Origin: an uncultured Halieaceae bacterium
Lineage (GTDB): Bacteria; Pseudomonadota; Gammaproteobacteria; Pseudomonadales; Halieaceae
DNA: 6,893 bases
Direction: 5' to 3'
NCBI GenBank assembly: GCA_913063005.1
Contig: CAJXZI010000105.1
Span: 1 to 6,893, forward strand
Shown: one piece after another, positions 1-5,309 of the stretch
How positions within the stretch are numbered: position 1 is the stretch's first letter
Layout: each line of letters starts with the position of its first letter
Notes under the pieces: generated by a model
Told to the model about the DNA's origin: nothing
Databases searched by the model: none
What the model saw: only the letters and a program-made list of their open reading frames with translations
Made by a program: the position numbers and the translations under genes

Positions 1-402
1 CGTATCTTGAGTCAGTACAACGTCGGCGCACAAACGCGCCGAACAGAGAACTCCGCCTGGCATGACGAGGACGTGCTGGAGATCCATCCAGAGGATGCGC
101 AAGAGCGCGGTGTCTCTGAAGGAGACTGGGTGGGTATATCGAGCCGAATAGGCGATACAGTGCTGCGAGCGAAACTTTCGCAACGCGTGCGTCCCGGGGT
201 GGTCTATACGACGTTCCATCATCCGGTCTCAGGTGCCAACGTCATTACCACCGACAACTCTGACTGGGCGACAAATTGCCCAGAATACAAAGTGACAGCA
301 GTGCAAGTGACGCGGGTGTCCCAGCCGTCGGCATGGCAGGAGCGTCAGAAGTCGTTCGACCGCAAACAGAAGCAATTTGTGAAGGAAGCGGTCGTTGGCT
401 GA
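1..402 (+). CDS. fdsA: Formate dehydrogenase alpha (catalytic) subunit, C-terminal end (partial)
   Basis: The reading frame is open from the first base of the window, so the 5' part lies outside. The visible ~133 residues are the molybdopterin-dinucleotide-binding (MopB C-terminal) beta-barrel of an FdsA-type NAD-dependent formate dehydrogenase, which oxidises formate to CO2 in the cytoplasm. Diagnostic stretches are SQYNVGAQTRRTEN near the start, the LEIHPEDAQERG segment, VYTTFHHPVSGANVIT and the very conserved TDNSDWATNCPEYKVTAV. The basic, Gln/Lys-rich tail ending KEAVVG matches the poorly conserved end of the family. The TTG at 7-9 is an internal Leu codon, not a start. The gene overlaps fdhD by 8 nt, so the two are almost certainly co-transcribed and probably translationally coupled. 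The catalytic Cys/Sec and FeS regions are not in the window, so the cofactor ligand cannot be judged. Confidence 0.93.
   Translation, partial: RILSQYNVGAQTRRTENSAWHDEDVLEIHPEDAQERGVSEGDWVGISSRIGDTVLRAKLSQRVRPGVVYTTFHHPVSGANVITTDNSDWATNCPEYKVTAVQVTRVSQPSAWQERQKSFDRKQKQFVKEAVVG
382..388 (+). promoter_or_regulatory. Shine-Dalgarno site that sets the TTG start of fdhD
   Basis: AAGGAAG lies inside the 3' end of fdsA, with 8 nt between AAGGA and the TTG at 395. An in-frame TGA at 380-382 closes the fdhD frame just upstream, and TTG 395 is the first usable initiation codon after it. This supports a rare TTG start coupled to the end of fdsA. Confidence 0.7.
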
Positions 403-1189
403 TCAAGGCCTTTCGGATTCAGCTGTCTTAGTTGCCCGCACGCTATCAGACGATACAGGTTCGAAGGCGACAAACGATCTCGTCGTTTGTGAAGTGCCCG
501 TGGCGCTCTCGTTTAACGGCATCTCTTATGCGGTAATGATGGCGACACCCGCTGACCTCGAGGATTTCATAAGAGGTTTTGCCATTGGCGAAGGGATCGT
601 TAATTCTCACGCTGCGATCTATGACATTGAGATAACCGAGGCAGCTGGTGGGGTTGATGTAAATGCATCGGTATCAAACGAAACCGCGTTTAAATTAAAA
701 GATCGCCGGCGCTCGATGGCAGGGCCCAGTGGTTGTGGCTTGTGCGGTATCGAGTCGATTGAGCAGTTAAGTCGCGATATCAAACCAATACCGCCTGATG
801 AGCCTAATCCTCAGGTCCCATCGAAGGGGGCCTTAGATCGTGCGCTTGCAGGACTTCGCCCCCTCCAAGATATCTCGCGGCAGACAGGTGGCGCGCATGC
901 AGCAGCTTGGTGCTCGCCCGATGGCGAGATTCTTGCGCTACGGGAGGATGTTGGACGCCATAATGCGCTGGATAAGATTCTTGGTTGGCGTTCGTTGAAC
1001 CCCAGTGAGGGCTTCCTACTCGTTAGTAGCCGCGCCAGTTTCGAGATGGTGAGTAAGGCGGCGACAGCTGGGGCGTCGATTTTGGTCGCAGTATCAGCAC
1101 CCACATCCGCTGCAATCGACGTCGCAAAACAAGCGGGTATTTGCCTAATTGCCTTCGCGACAGAAGGTCGCTCCGCACGTTACTCCTGA
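395..1189 (+). CDS. fdhD: FdhD/FdsC formate dehydrogenase maturation sulfurtransferase
   Basis: 264 aa, the usual FdhD length. FdhD proteins take sulfur from a cysteine desulfurase and pass it to the bis-MGD molybdenum cofactor of formate dehydrogenase, which needs the sulfido ligand to be active. The CGxC signature is visible as C114-G-L-C117 in the context GPSGCGLCG. Further family motifs are TGGAHAAAW at 164-172 and REDVGRHNALDK at 183-194. The start is TTG at 395, preceded by AAGGA with 8-nt spacing and overlapping the fdsA stop; no ATG or GTG in frame fits better. In fds operons the FdhD homologue is called FdsC, and the order fdsA-fdsC seen here agrees. The small fdsD subunit gene that often follows is absent: the next 131 nt are non-coding and a TetR gene comes after. 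Confidence 0.95.
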   Translation: MADQGLSDSAVLVARTLSDDTGSKATNDLVVCEVPVALSFNGISYAVMMATPADLEDFIRGFAIGEGIVNSHAAIYDIEITEAAGGVDVNASVSNETAFKLKDRRRSMAGPSGCGLCGIESIEQLSRDIKPIPPDEPNPQVPSKGALDRALAGLRPLQDISRQTGGAHAAAWCSPDGEILALREDVGRHNALDKILGWRSLNPSEGFLLVSSRASFEMVSKAATAGASILVAVSAPTSAAIDVAKQAGICLIAFATEGRSARYS

Positions 1190-1268
1190 GCGCAAAATGT
1201 GGCTGAGTATTTGAGTGCGTTGATTCGATTAAGCGAGCCTCACGTCGAGCGGGAGTTTGTGGTACAAC

Positions 1269-1300
1269 TTCATCACACATTAGGTTCATTACACATTGGC
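1269..1300 (+). repeat. Two-copy 16-bp tandem repeat upstream of tetR
   Basis: TTCATCACACATTAGG (1269-1284) is followed directly by TTCATTACACATTGGC (1285-1300), matching at 13 of 16 positions. It ends 20 nt before the tetR start codon, where an autoregulatory operator or promoter element would lie. The function is inferred only from position. Two diverged copies may be chance. Confidence 0.4.
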
Positions 1301-1320
1301 GCACGCGCTTTTAAACCGTT

Positions 1321-1899
1321 ATGACAACAGTGACCCAACTATCAGACGGCCGCCGTCAACGAACTGAGCGCAGTCGTAAAGCGATGATTGATGCTGCGTT
1401 AGCGTTGATTCAAGAAGGCAATTTTGTGCCCACAGCGCGCGAAATTGCCGAGCGGGCAGGCGTCGGAATTCGTTCGTTCTTTCGACATTTTGAAGATATG
1501 GACAGTTTATTTTTGGCTGTCGACGCGCAGATCTCGCAATCCGTACTTGAAAGCTTTCTCAACCGGGGTGATCGCGAGGGCGCTTTGGAGCAGCGGATCG
1601 AGTCACTCATAAGTACTTATACGAGTGCGTTCGAGACGCATAAAAATCTGTTGCTTTCGACGAAATCACTTCGATGGACATCTCAAGTACTGAAAGACAA
1701 TTACGACCGCTACCAAACGCTATCACGCAATAACAAAGAAGCCTGGATTCCAGAAATCACAGCGCTTTCAGATGATGAGCGCCACCTAGCGGACGCGTAC
1801 TTGTCCTTTGAGATGTGGCATCGGATTCGAGAGATCCAAGGACTATCGGTCTCAGACGCGCGCACTGTGATTCTCACAGCATTCCGCAAATTACTTTGA
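1321..1899 (+). CDS. TetR/AcrR-family transcriptional regulator
   Basis: 192 aa, typical for TetR regulators: dimeric ligand-responsive repressors. The N-terminus (about residues 12-62) is the TetR DNA-binding domain. It has a basic lead-in RRQRTERSRK, helix 1 AMIDAALALIQEG, then TAREIAERAGVGIRSFFRHF as the helix-turn-helix with the family F-x-x-H-F end. The remaining ~130 residues form the variable helical ligand domain, so the inducer cannot be predicted. ATG 1321 is the first start after an in-frame TAA at 1312-1314, and starting later would remove the basic arm. No good Shine-Dalgarno precedes it, so initiation may be weak or leaderless. It lies 241 nt upstream of, and in the same direction as, the two-domain DsbA-like gene. 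The intervening spacer is full of dyads, so that gene is its most likely target, though this is inference. Confidence 0.9.
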   Translation: MTTVTQLSDGRRQRTERSRKAMIDAALALIQEGNFVPTAREIAERAGVGIRSFFRHFEDMDSLFLAVDAQISQSVLESFLNRGDREGALEQRIESLISTYTSAFETHKNLLLSTKSLRWTSQVLKDNYDRYQTLSRNNKEAWIPEITALSDDERHLADAYLSFEMWHRIREIQGLSVSDARTVILTAFRKLL

Positions 1900-1951
1900 A
1901 GCTACTCCGCGTTCCTCGTTAATTTAAGGCGTGCATTGCCGCGCACTATTG

Positions 1952-1974
1952 ATATGGCAGTTTCTGTGCCATAT
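1952..1974. promoter_or_regulatory. 23-bp perfect dyad, candidate TetR operator or weak terminator
   Basis: ATATGGCA (1952-1959) and TGCCATAT (1967-1974) are perfect 8-bp inverted arms around a 7-nt centre. They lie 52 nt after the tetR stop. The size and symmetry fit an operator for a TetR dimer. It could instead be an RNA hairpin at the end of tetR, but no U-tract follows and the stem is AT-rich at its base. The assignment is inferred from structure and context only. Confidence 0.5.
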
Positions 1975-2011
1975 GTTTGTGAGGGTTTTCGTGATAACTC
2001 GATCGCGCGAC

Positions 2012-2065
2012 GTTGAGCGGGTTTGAATAAGTTGAACGGGTTTGAATAAAAACGGGTTTGAATAG
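2012..2065 (+). repeat. 19-bp tandem repeat (2 full units plus a third 13-bp core)
   Basis: GTTGAGCGGGTTTGAATAA (2012-2030) is followed without a gap by GTTGAACGGGTTTGAATAA (2031-2049), a single mismatch. After AAA comes a third core, CGGGTTTGAATAG (2053-2065). Each core carries a -35-like TTGAAT and an AATAAA/AATAGA that can mimic a -10. TTGAAT of copy 1 (2023-2028) sits 16 nt before AATAAA of copy 2 (2045-2050). The array lies 75-129 nt upstream of the downstream start codon and may be a promoter with repeated activator or repressor sites. Confidence 0.7.
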
Positions 2066-2075
2066 AGAAACCGAC

Positions 2076-2089
2076 TCACAAACTTGTGA
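2076..2089. promoter_or_regulatory. 14-bp inverted repeat upstream of the two-domain DsbA-like gene
   Basis: TCACAA-AC-TTGTGA is a perfect dyad with a 2-nt centre, 51 nt before the ATG at 2141. The related sequence TTTGTGAG occurs at 1976-1983, the exact complement of CTCACAAA at 2075-2082, so the half-site appears on both sides of the tandem repeats. The arrangement suggests a second regulator site or a loop-forming pair. The protein that binds it is unknown. Confidence 0.4.
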
Positions 2090-2140
2090 AAAAATGTTTT
2101 TGGCAATGCGCCCGAGGGCGCTGGCTTTGGGAGAAGACTG

Positions 2141-3511
2141 ATGACGCAGCAATTCAAAGAGCAGGGCGGTGCAGCCACCATGGACCCATCTCCTTTGCAG
2201 CGATGGTTAACCTCTCGGCTCGCCATGCATATGAACAGCGAGCGCCGCTTTGAGAAACGCCGTGCAGACGCTGAGCGTGCGCGACAGAAATCGGGACGTC
2301 GTCATGTCGTCGATTATTTCCACCAAACCGAGGATGGCTACAGTTACCTTGCTGCTCAGGTCTTATCGCAACTCGCTGAACGCTACGATATTGAGATCAG
2401 GTGTCATCTCGTCAGAGGGCCTGAGGGTAATAACGCCCCCGATGCGGCGTTATTACTAAAATTATCGCACTATGACGCCTCTCTGATCGCATCTGAATAT
2501 GGGTTGGATTTTCCTGTTGACGGAGACAGTCCTAGCCGCGACAACATCAAGCTCGCATGCGCCATTTCGGCTTCAGTTGACTCTCAGGAGATGCTTACGG
2601 TTTTACCCAAAGTGGGTGAAGCGCTCTGGCGTAACGACACTCAGGCACTTGAGGCTCTTGCTGGTTTGCATGGAGTTGCGACCGACTCCGAGGTCGAGGC
2701 GTCACTGAACGCGGGTACGGAGCTCCGTGCCCAACTCAAGCACTACTCTGGCGCGATGTTTTATTACGAAGGCGAGTGGTACTGGGGTATCGATCGACTG
2801 CATTATCTTGAAGAGCGTCTTGTAAGCCTTGGCGCTTCTCGATCGCCCATGGAACCTCTCGTAGCACCGTGTCCCGACGTCTCGGTAGAGGGGGTATCGG
2901 ACGCTTCAGGGCTGACGCTTGAGTTCTTCCCCTCTCTGCGAAGTCCCTACACATCGATTGTGTTTGATGAGACCGTAGCCTTAGCGGAGCGCACAAATAT
3001 CAATTTTGTGATGCGCCCCGTGCTTCCTATGGTGATGCGGGGTGTTCCTGCAACACGCGAGAAGGGCATGTACATCTTTTCTGATACCGCTCGAGAAGCG
3101 CGACGGCGCGGTGTGCCCTACGGTAACTTCCATGATCCGATTGGTAATCCTGTTCGCCGTTGCTACGCGATCTATCCCTGGGCTGTTTCGCAGGGGCGAG
3201 GGACTGAGCTGCTATCAAGTTTTCTCAAGCACGCGTTTTCGATGGGTGTGAACACCAATAACGATCGCGGACTTAAGCGTGTGGTGGAAGCTGCGGGTCT
3301 TGATTGGGGGGAGGCTCAAACGCATCTGAGAGACAGTGAGTGGGAGGAAATACTCGAGGACAATCGACTCTCAATGTATCAGGGAGGGCTCTGGGGTGTT
3401 CCCAGCTACCGCTTAATCGACGCCGCTGGGAATACCCACCTTGAAATATGGGGCCAAGATCGCTTGTGGCTCGTTGCCAGAGAGATTCGACGATTGCACG
3501 AAGCGGTCTAA
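2141..3511 (+). CDS. Two-domain DsbA/GST-kappa-like (2-hydroxychromene-2-carboxylate isomerase-type) protein
   Basis: 456 aa, about twice the length of a single HCCA isomerase/GST-kappa protein. It contains two DsbA-like thioredoxin-fold domains, at about residues 55-228 and 257-452, after a basic helical lead (about 20-53). Domain 2 keeps the family's active-site pattern: EFFPSLRSPY with S268-P269-Y270, the cis-proline loop WGVPSY (P421) and the end motif IWGQDRL (W437-L442). Domain 1 aligns without gaps, DYFHQTEDGY against EFFPSLRSPY. However, D65-G66 replace Ser-Pro and M206 sits where the cis-Pro should be, while YWGIDRL (214-220) is kept. Domain 1 is therefore probably structural or regulatory and domain 2 catalytic. 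ATG 2141 is chosen because GGGAGAAG (2129-2136) precedes it at good spacing; ATG 2180 has a poorer site. No signal peptide, so cytoplasmic. The substrate is unknown; glutathione use is a family-based inference. Confidence 0.85.
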   Translation: MTQQFKEQGGAATMDPSPLQRWLTSRLAMHMNSERRFEKRRADAERARQKSGRRHVVDYFHQTEDGYSYLAAQVLSQLAERYDIEIRCHLVRGPEGNNAPDAALLLKLSHYDASLIASEYGLDFPVDGDSPSRDNIKLACAISASVDSQEMLTVLPKVGEALWRNDTQALEALAGLHGVATDSEVEASLNAGTELRAQLKHYSGAMFYYEGEWYWGIDRLHYLEERLVSLGASRSPMEPLVAPCPDVSVEGVSDASGLTLEFFPSLRSPYTSIVFDETVALAERTNINFVMRPVLPMVMRGVPATREKGMYIFSDTAREARRRGVPYGNFHDPIGNPVRRCYAIYPWAVSQGRGTELLSSFLKHAFSMGVNTNNDRGLKRVVEAAGLDWGEAQTHLRDSEWEEILEDNRLSMYQGGLWGVPSYRLIDAAGNTHLEIWGQDRLWLVAREIRRLHEAV

Positions 3512-3563
3512 CAGTGGGCCTTGTAGGGGCACGGTGTGCACAGCCCTCAATTTGCAAACTAGA

Positions 3564-3610
3564 GGCATCTGCCCTAAACCTAACTGATGCCAGCAAGCTA
3601 CGCAGATGCC
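3564..3610. repeat. 9-bp inverted repeat with 29-nt loop in a convergent intergenic region
   Basis: GGCATCTGC (3564-3572) and GCAGATGCC (3602-3610) are exact complements. They lie in the 239-nt gap (3512-3750) between the convergent two-domain gene and the GST gene. No coding region was seen in this gap. The long loop makes a simple terminator unlikely; it may be a remnant of an interspersed repeat. Confidence 0.4.
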
Positions 3611-3673
3611 CCCCAGGCCAAGGGAGGATGTCTTCCAAACCAAGGCGGTGCCGCGTCGATGCTGCACAAAGGC

Positions 3674-3695
3674 ATAGCCTCTTCTCAAAGGCTAT
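3674..3695. terminator. Possible weak terminator hairpin between convergent genes
   Basis: ATAGCCT (3674-3680) pairs perfectly with AGGCTAT (3689-3695) around an 8-nt loop. Only a short T-rich end (TTGAT) follows. It lies 163 nt past the two-domain gene and 56 nt past the end of the GST gene read on the - strand, so it could serve either. Its low GC and missing U-tract make it a weak candidate. Confidence 0.3.
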
Positions 3696-3750
3696 TTGAT
3701 GAACACAGGACGCCTAAACGGGGGTGACCGGCAGCACTCGTGGTGCCAGA

Positions 3751-4392
3751 TCAGCCGAAGCCCAAGGCCTTGGCTTCTTGGGCCAGAATCTTAGCAACGG
3801 CGGGTTCTGCCTTAACCATCTCGAAGAGTGCTGAGAATTTTGGATAGGTCTCGGCTGGGACGTCATAACCCGCATAGCTTGCGTTGATGAACGGTGTGAC
3901 AAGCGTCAGATCGGCGAGTGTAAATTTTCCGAAGATAAAGCCTTGTTCAGGCAACTGACTTTCAATGTAGTTGAGCAGCGGCGGTAATTTCTTCTCGATA
4001 ATGTTGCTGATCAGCGCTTCGTCGGGCTCCTGCTTGAAGGCTCTTGGTCGCATAAAACGCTGGAAGAAAATACCGGCGGCGAGTTCGGCAACAGGCCCTG
4101 ACGCGAAGTCGTCATACCAATCCGCCATTGCTTTATCGTTTAGTGAAGTTGGGTAAACCGGTACTTCAGGATAGGCGGCCTCGAGGTAACGGCAAATAAC
4201 CTTTGAATCCCCTAGAGTGAGATCACCGTCAACCAACGTTGGGATCTTTCCGAGCGGGTTGAGCTTTTTATACTCCTCATCGCCTGTGAACGGCATTTGA
4301 ACCACCATCTCGTAATCGAGACCTTTTAGTTCGAGCGCGATAAGAACTTTTCTGACAAAAGGCGAGCCGTGAACGCCGTGTACTTTGAGCAT
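3751..4392 (-). CDS. Glutathione S-transferase family protein
   Basis: 213 aa, normal for a soluble bacterial GST, which conjugates or exchanges glutathione on electrophilic substrates. The N-terminal thioredoxin-like domain (about 1-78) shows GVHGSPFVRKVLIALELKG with S10 as the likely catalytic residue, then NPLGKIPTL with cis-Pro P51, then the glutathione gamma-glutamyl contact GDSKVICRYLE (D62, S63). The all-helical domain (about 86-213) contains FTLADLTLV, the conserved N-capping box (T158, D161) of the GST fold. An AAGGGG Shine-Dalgarno (4398-4403, complement strand) lies 5 nt before the ATG. The gene converges on the two-domain DsbA-like gene and diverges from the single-domain isomerase homologue. 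With these it makes a cluster of glutathione-fold enzymes. The class (beta, zeta-like or other) and substrate cannot be fixed by reading alone. Confidence 0.93.
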   Translation of the reverse strand: MLKVHGVHGSPFVRKVLIALELKGLDYEMVVQMPFTGDEEYKKLNPLGKIPTLVDGDLTLGDSKVICRYLEAAYPEVPVYPTSLNDKAMADWYDDFASGPVAELAAGIFFQRFMRPRAFKQEPDEALISNIIEKKLPPLLNYIESQLPEQGFIFGKFTLADLTLVTPFINASYAGYDVPAETYPKFSALFEMVKAEPAVAKILAQEAKALGFG

Positions 4393-4468
4393 GTGTACCC
4401 CTTCTGGAATGGTGCAGGTGTGACTTGGTTGCGATTGTTTCTGCGCCGCGAGTTGGCTTTTTTCTGTC

Positions 4469-4478
4469 CTTCGCGAAG
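4469..4478. promoter_or_regulatory. 10-bp palindrome just downstream of the predicted GST transcription start
   Basis: CTTCGCGAAG is self-complementary and flanked by T-rich tracts on both sides (4458-4463 and 4481-4486). It would lie about 13-22 nt into the predicted GST transcript, a usual place for a repressor operator. Ten base pairs is short, so chance cannot be excluded. Confidence 0.3.
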
Positions 4479-4497
4479 CATTTTTTATTCTTCTAAA

Positions 4498-4526
4498 AAT
4501 ATAGCGCTTTACGGCCCGGTTGGCAC
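4498..4526 (-). promoter_or_regulatory. Candidate sigma70 promoter for the GST gene
   Basis: On the - strand, a -35-like GTGCCA (4521-4526, 4 of 6 matches) and a -10-like TATATT (4498-4503, 5 of 6) are separated by 17 nt. Transcription would start near 4491, leaving a leader of about 100 nt before the ATG at 4392. It is supported only by consensus matching. Confidence 0.4.
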
Positions 4527-4674
4527 CTCACGAACATCATCCCTATTAACTTCTTACCCAGAAGGGGCACATTAGGATTTCAGTGCACACGAATGTTTTG
4601 TAATAGGGACTTGTAAGCGACTGCATCAGCATCGACTATTAGCCGCTCACCCCTTAAGCAAGCGCTGAGTTATT

Positions 4675-4678
4675 GGAG
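4675..4678 (+). promoter_or_regulatory. Shine-Dalgarno GGAG that selects the GTG start at 4685
   Basis: GGAG ends 6 nt before GTG 4685. A TTG at 4673 is in frame, but it overlaps this site and has no Shine-Dalgarno of its own. The GTG start also places the first beta-strand (AKLTFFYDL) at the very N-terminus, as in the family. Confidence 0.7.
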
Positions 4679-4684
4679 ACGCCC

Positions 4685-5293
4685 GTGGCCAAACTGACCT
4701 TTTTTTATGATCTTTCATCTCCGTGGACTTATCTCGCATTTAACAATGTCCATGAAGTGCTTGAGGACACAAACGCAGAAGTGATTTGGCGTCCGTTTCT
4801 TGTCGGTGGCGTCTTTAACGCGGTCAACCAAAGTGTGTATGCCGCCAGGTCCAACCCGAGTGACCCCAAGGTCATCCATAATTTCACCTGGCTTCATGAG
4901 TGGGCGAGGTTGGCTGGCCTTCCACTGGACTTTCCCACGGAGCACCACCCGGTTAAATCAGTGTTACCGATGCGCGCATGTTGCGCTTTGGAGGACAATC
5001 AACCCTTACTTCATAGTTTTACGAAAGCGGCCTTTGATGCCTACTTTGCTGAGGGTAGAAATATTGATGACCCAGATGTTGTGGCTGATATCGCAGACAG
5101 CATGGGTATCGACGGCCAAGCACTCGTGCAAAAGACGACGACGCAAAGCGTTAAGGATCGCTTGCGGTCGAATACTGAGGAGGCTATCAGTAAAGGTGCT
5201 TACGGGTCTCCTACAATGATTGTGAGCGAGGGTCAGCTCTATTTCGGGAATGATCAGCTTCCTCTCGTTCGTCAGGCACTCATGACTGCCTGA
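4685..5293 (+). CDS. 2-hydroxychromene-2-carboxylate isomerase / DsbA-like thioredoxin-fold protein
   Basis: 202 aa from the GTG start, the normal length for this GST-kappa-related family. Characterised members (NahD type) use glutathione to isomerise 2-hydroxychromene-2-carboxylate in naphthalene breakdown; many homologues have unknown substrates. Visible features are strand 1 KLTFFYDLSSPWTYLAF with the active-site S12-P13-W14, then FLVGGVFNAVN, the HPVKSVLPMRA segment, and a helical insert. The cis-Pro loop is AYGSPTMIV (P176), and FGNDQL (187-192) corresponds to the WGQDRL motif. There is no CxxC pair, so a thiol oxidase role is unlikely. The gene diverges from the GST gene. It is the unfused relative of the two-domain protein at 2141-3511, differing from it throughout, so they are not a recent duplication. 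No other naphthalene-pathway genes are present, so the exact reaction is uncertain. Confidence 0.88.
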   Translation: MAKLTFFYDLSSPWTYLAFNNVHEVLEDTNAEVIWRPFLVGGVFNAVNQSVYAARSNPSDPKVIHNFTWLHEWARLAGLPLDFPTEHHPVKSVLPMRACCALEDNQPLLHSFTKAAFDAYFAEGRNIDDPDVVADIADSMGIDGQALVQKTTTQSVKDRLRSNTEEAISKGAYGSPTMIVSEGQLYFGNDQLPLVRQALMTA

Positions 5294-5309
5294 GATCAAC
5301 GGAGAGTGA

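Larger units (their letters stand above)
4398..4567. repeat. 10-bp perfect inverted repeat flanking the divergent promoter region
   Basis: CCCCTTCTGG (4398-4407), which includes the GST ribosome-binding site in complement, matches CCAGAAGGGG (4558-4567) exactly. With one mismatch and two further pairs the match is 12 of 13. The copies are 150 nt apart and enclose the candidate GST promoter. The second copy reads on the + strand as a Shine-Dalgarno followed by ATT instead of ATG. It may be a regulatory pair, a relic of a duplicated leader, or chance. Confidence 0.35.

Noticed and set aside
4369..4575. Small + strand ORF across the GST start and divergent spacer
   Set aside because: It is antisense to the GST N-terminus, has no ribosome site, no recognisable motif, and covers the predicted promoter.
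4611..4639. Sigma70 promoter TTGTAA-N17-GACTAT for the gene at 4685
   Set aside because: The -35 is acceptable but the -10 matches the consensus poorly, so it was not listed as a feature.
4673..4687. TTG at 4673 as the start of the HCCA-isomerase-like gene
   Set aside because: It overlaps the GGAG ribosome site that serves GTG 4685, and it adds four residues ahead of the conserved first strand.
4685..5293. Thiol-disulfide oxidoreductase (true DsbA) role for the single-domain protein
   Set aside because: The active-site position is Ser-Ser-Pro-Trp instead of CxxC and there is no signal peptide, which fits the cytoplasmic HCCA isomerase branch.
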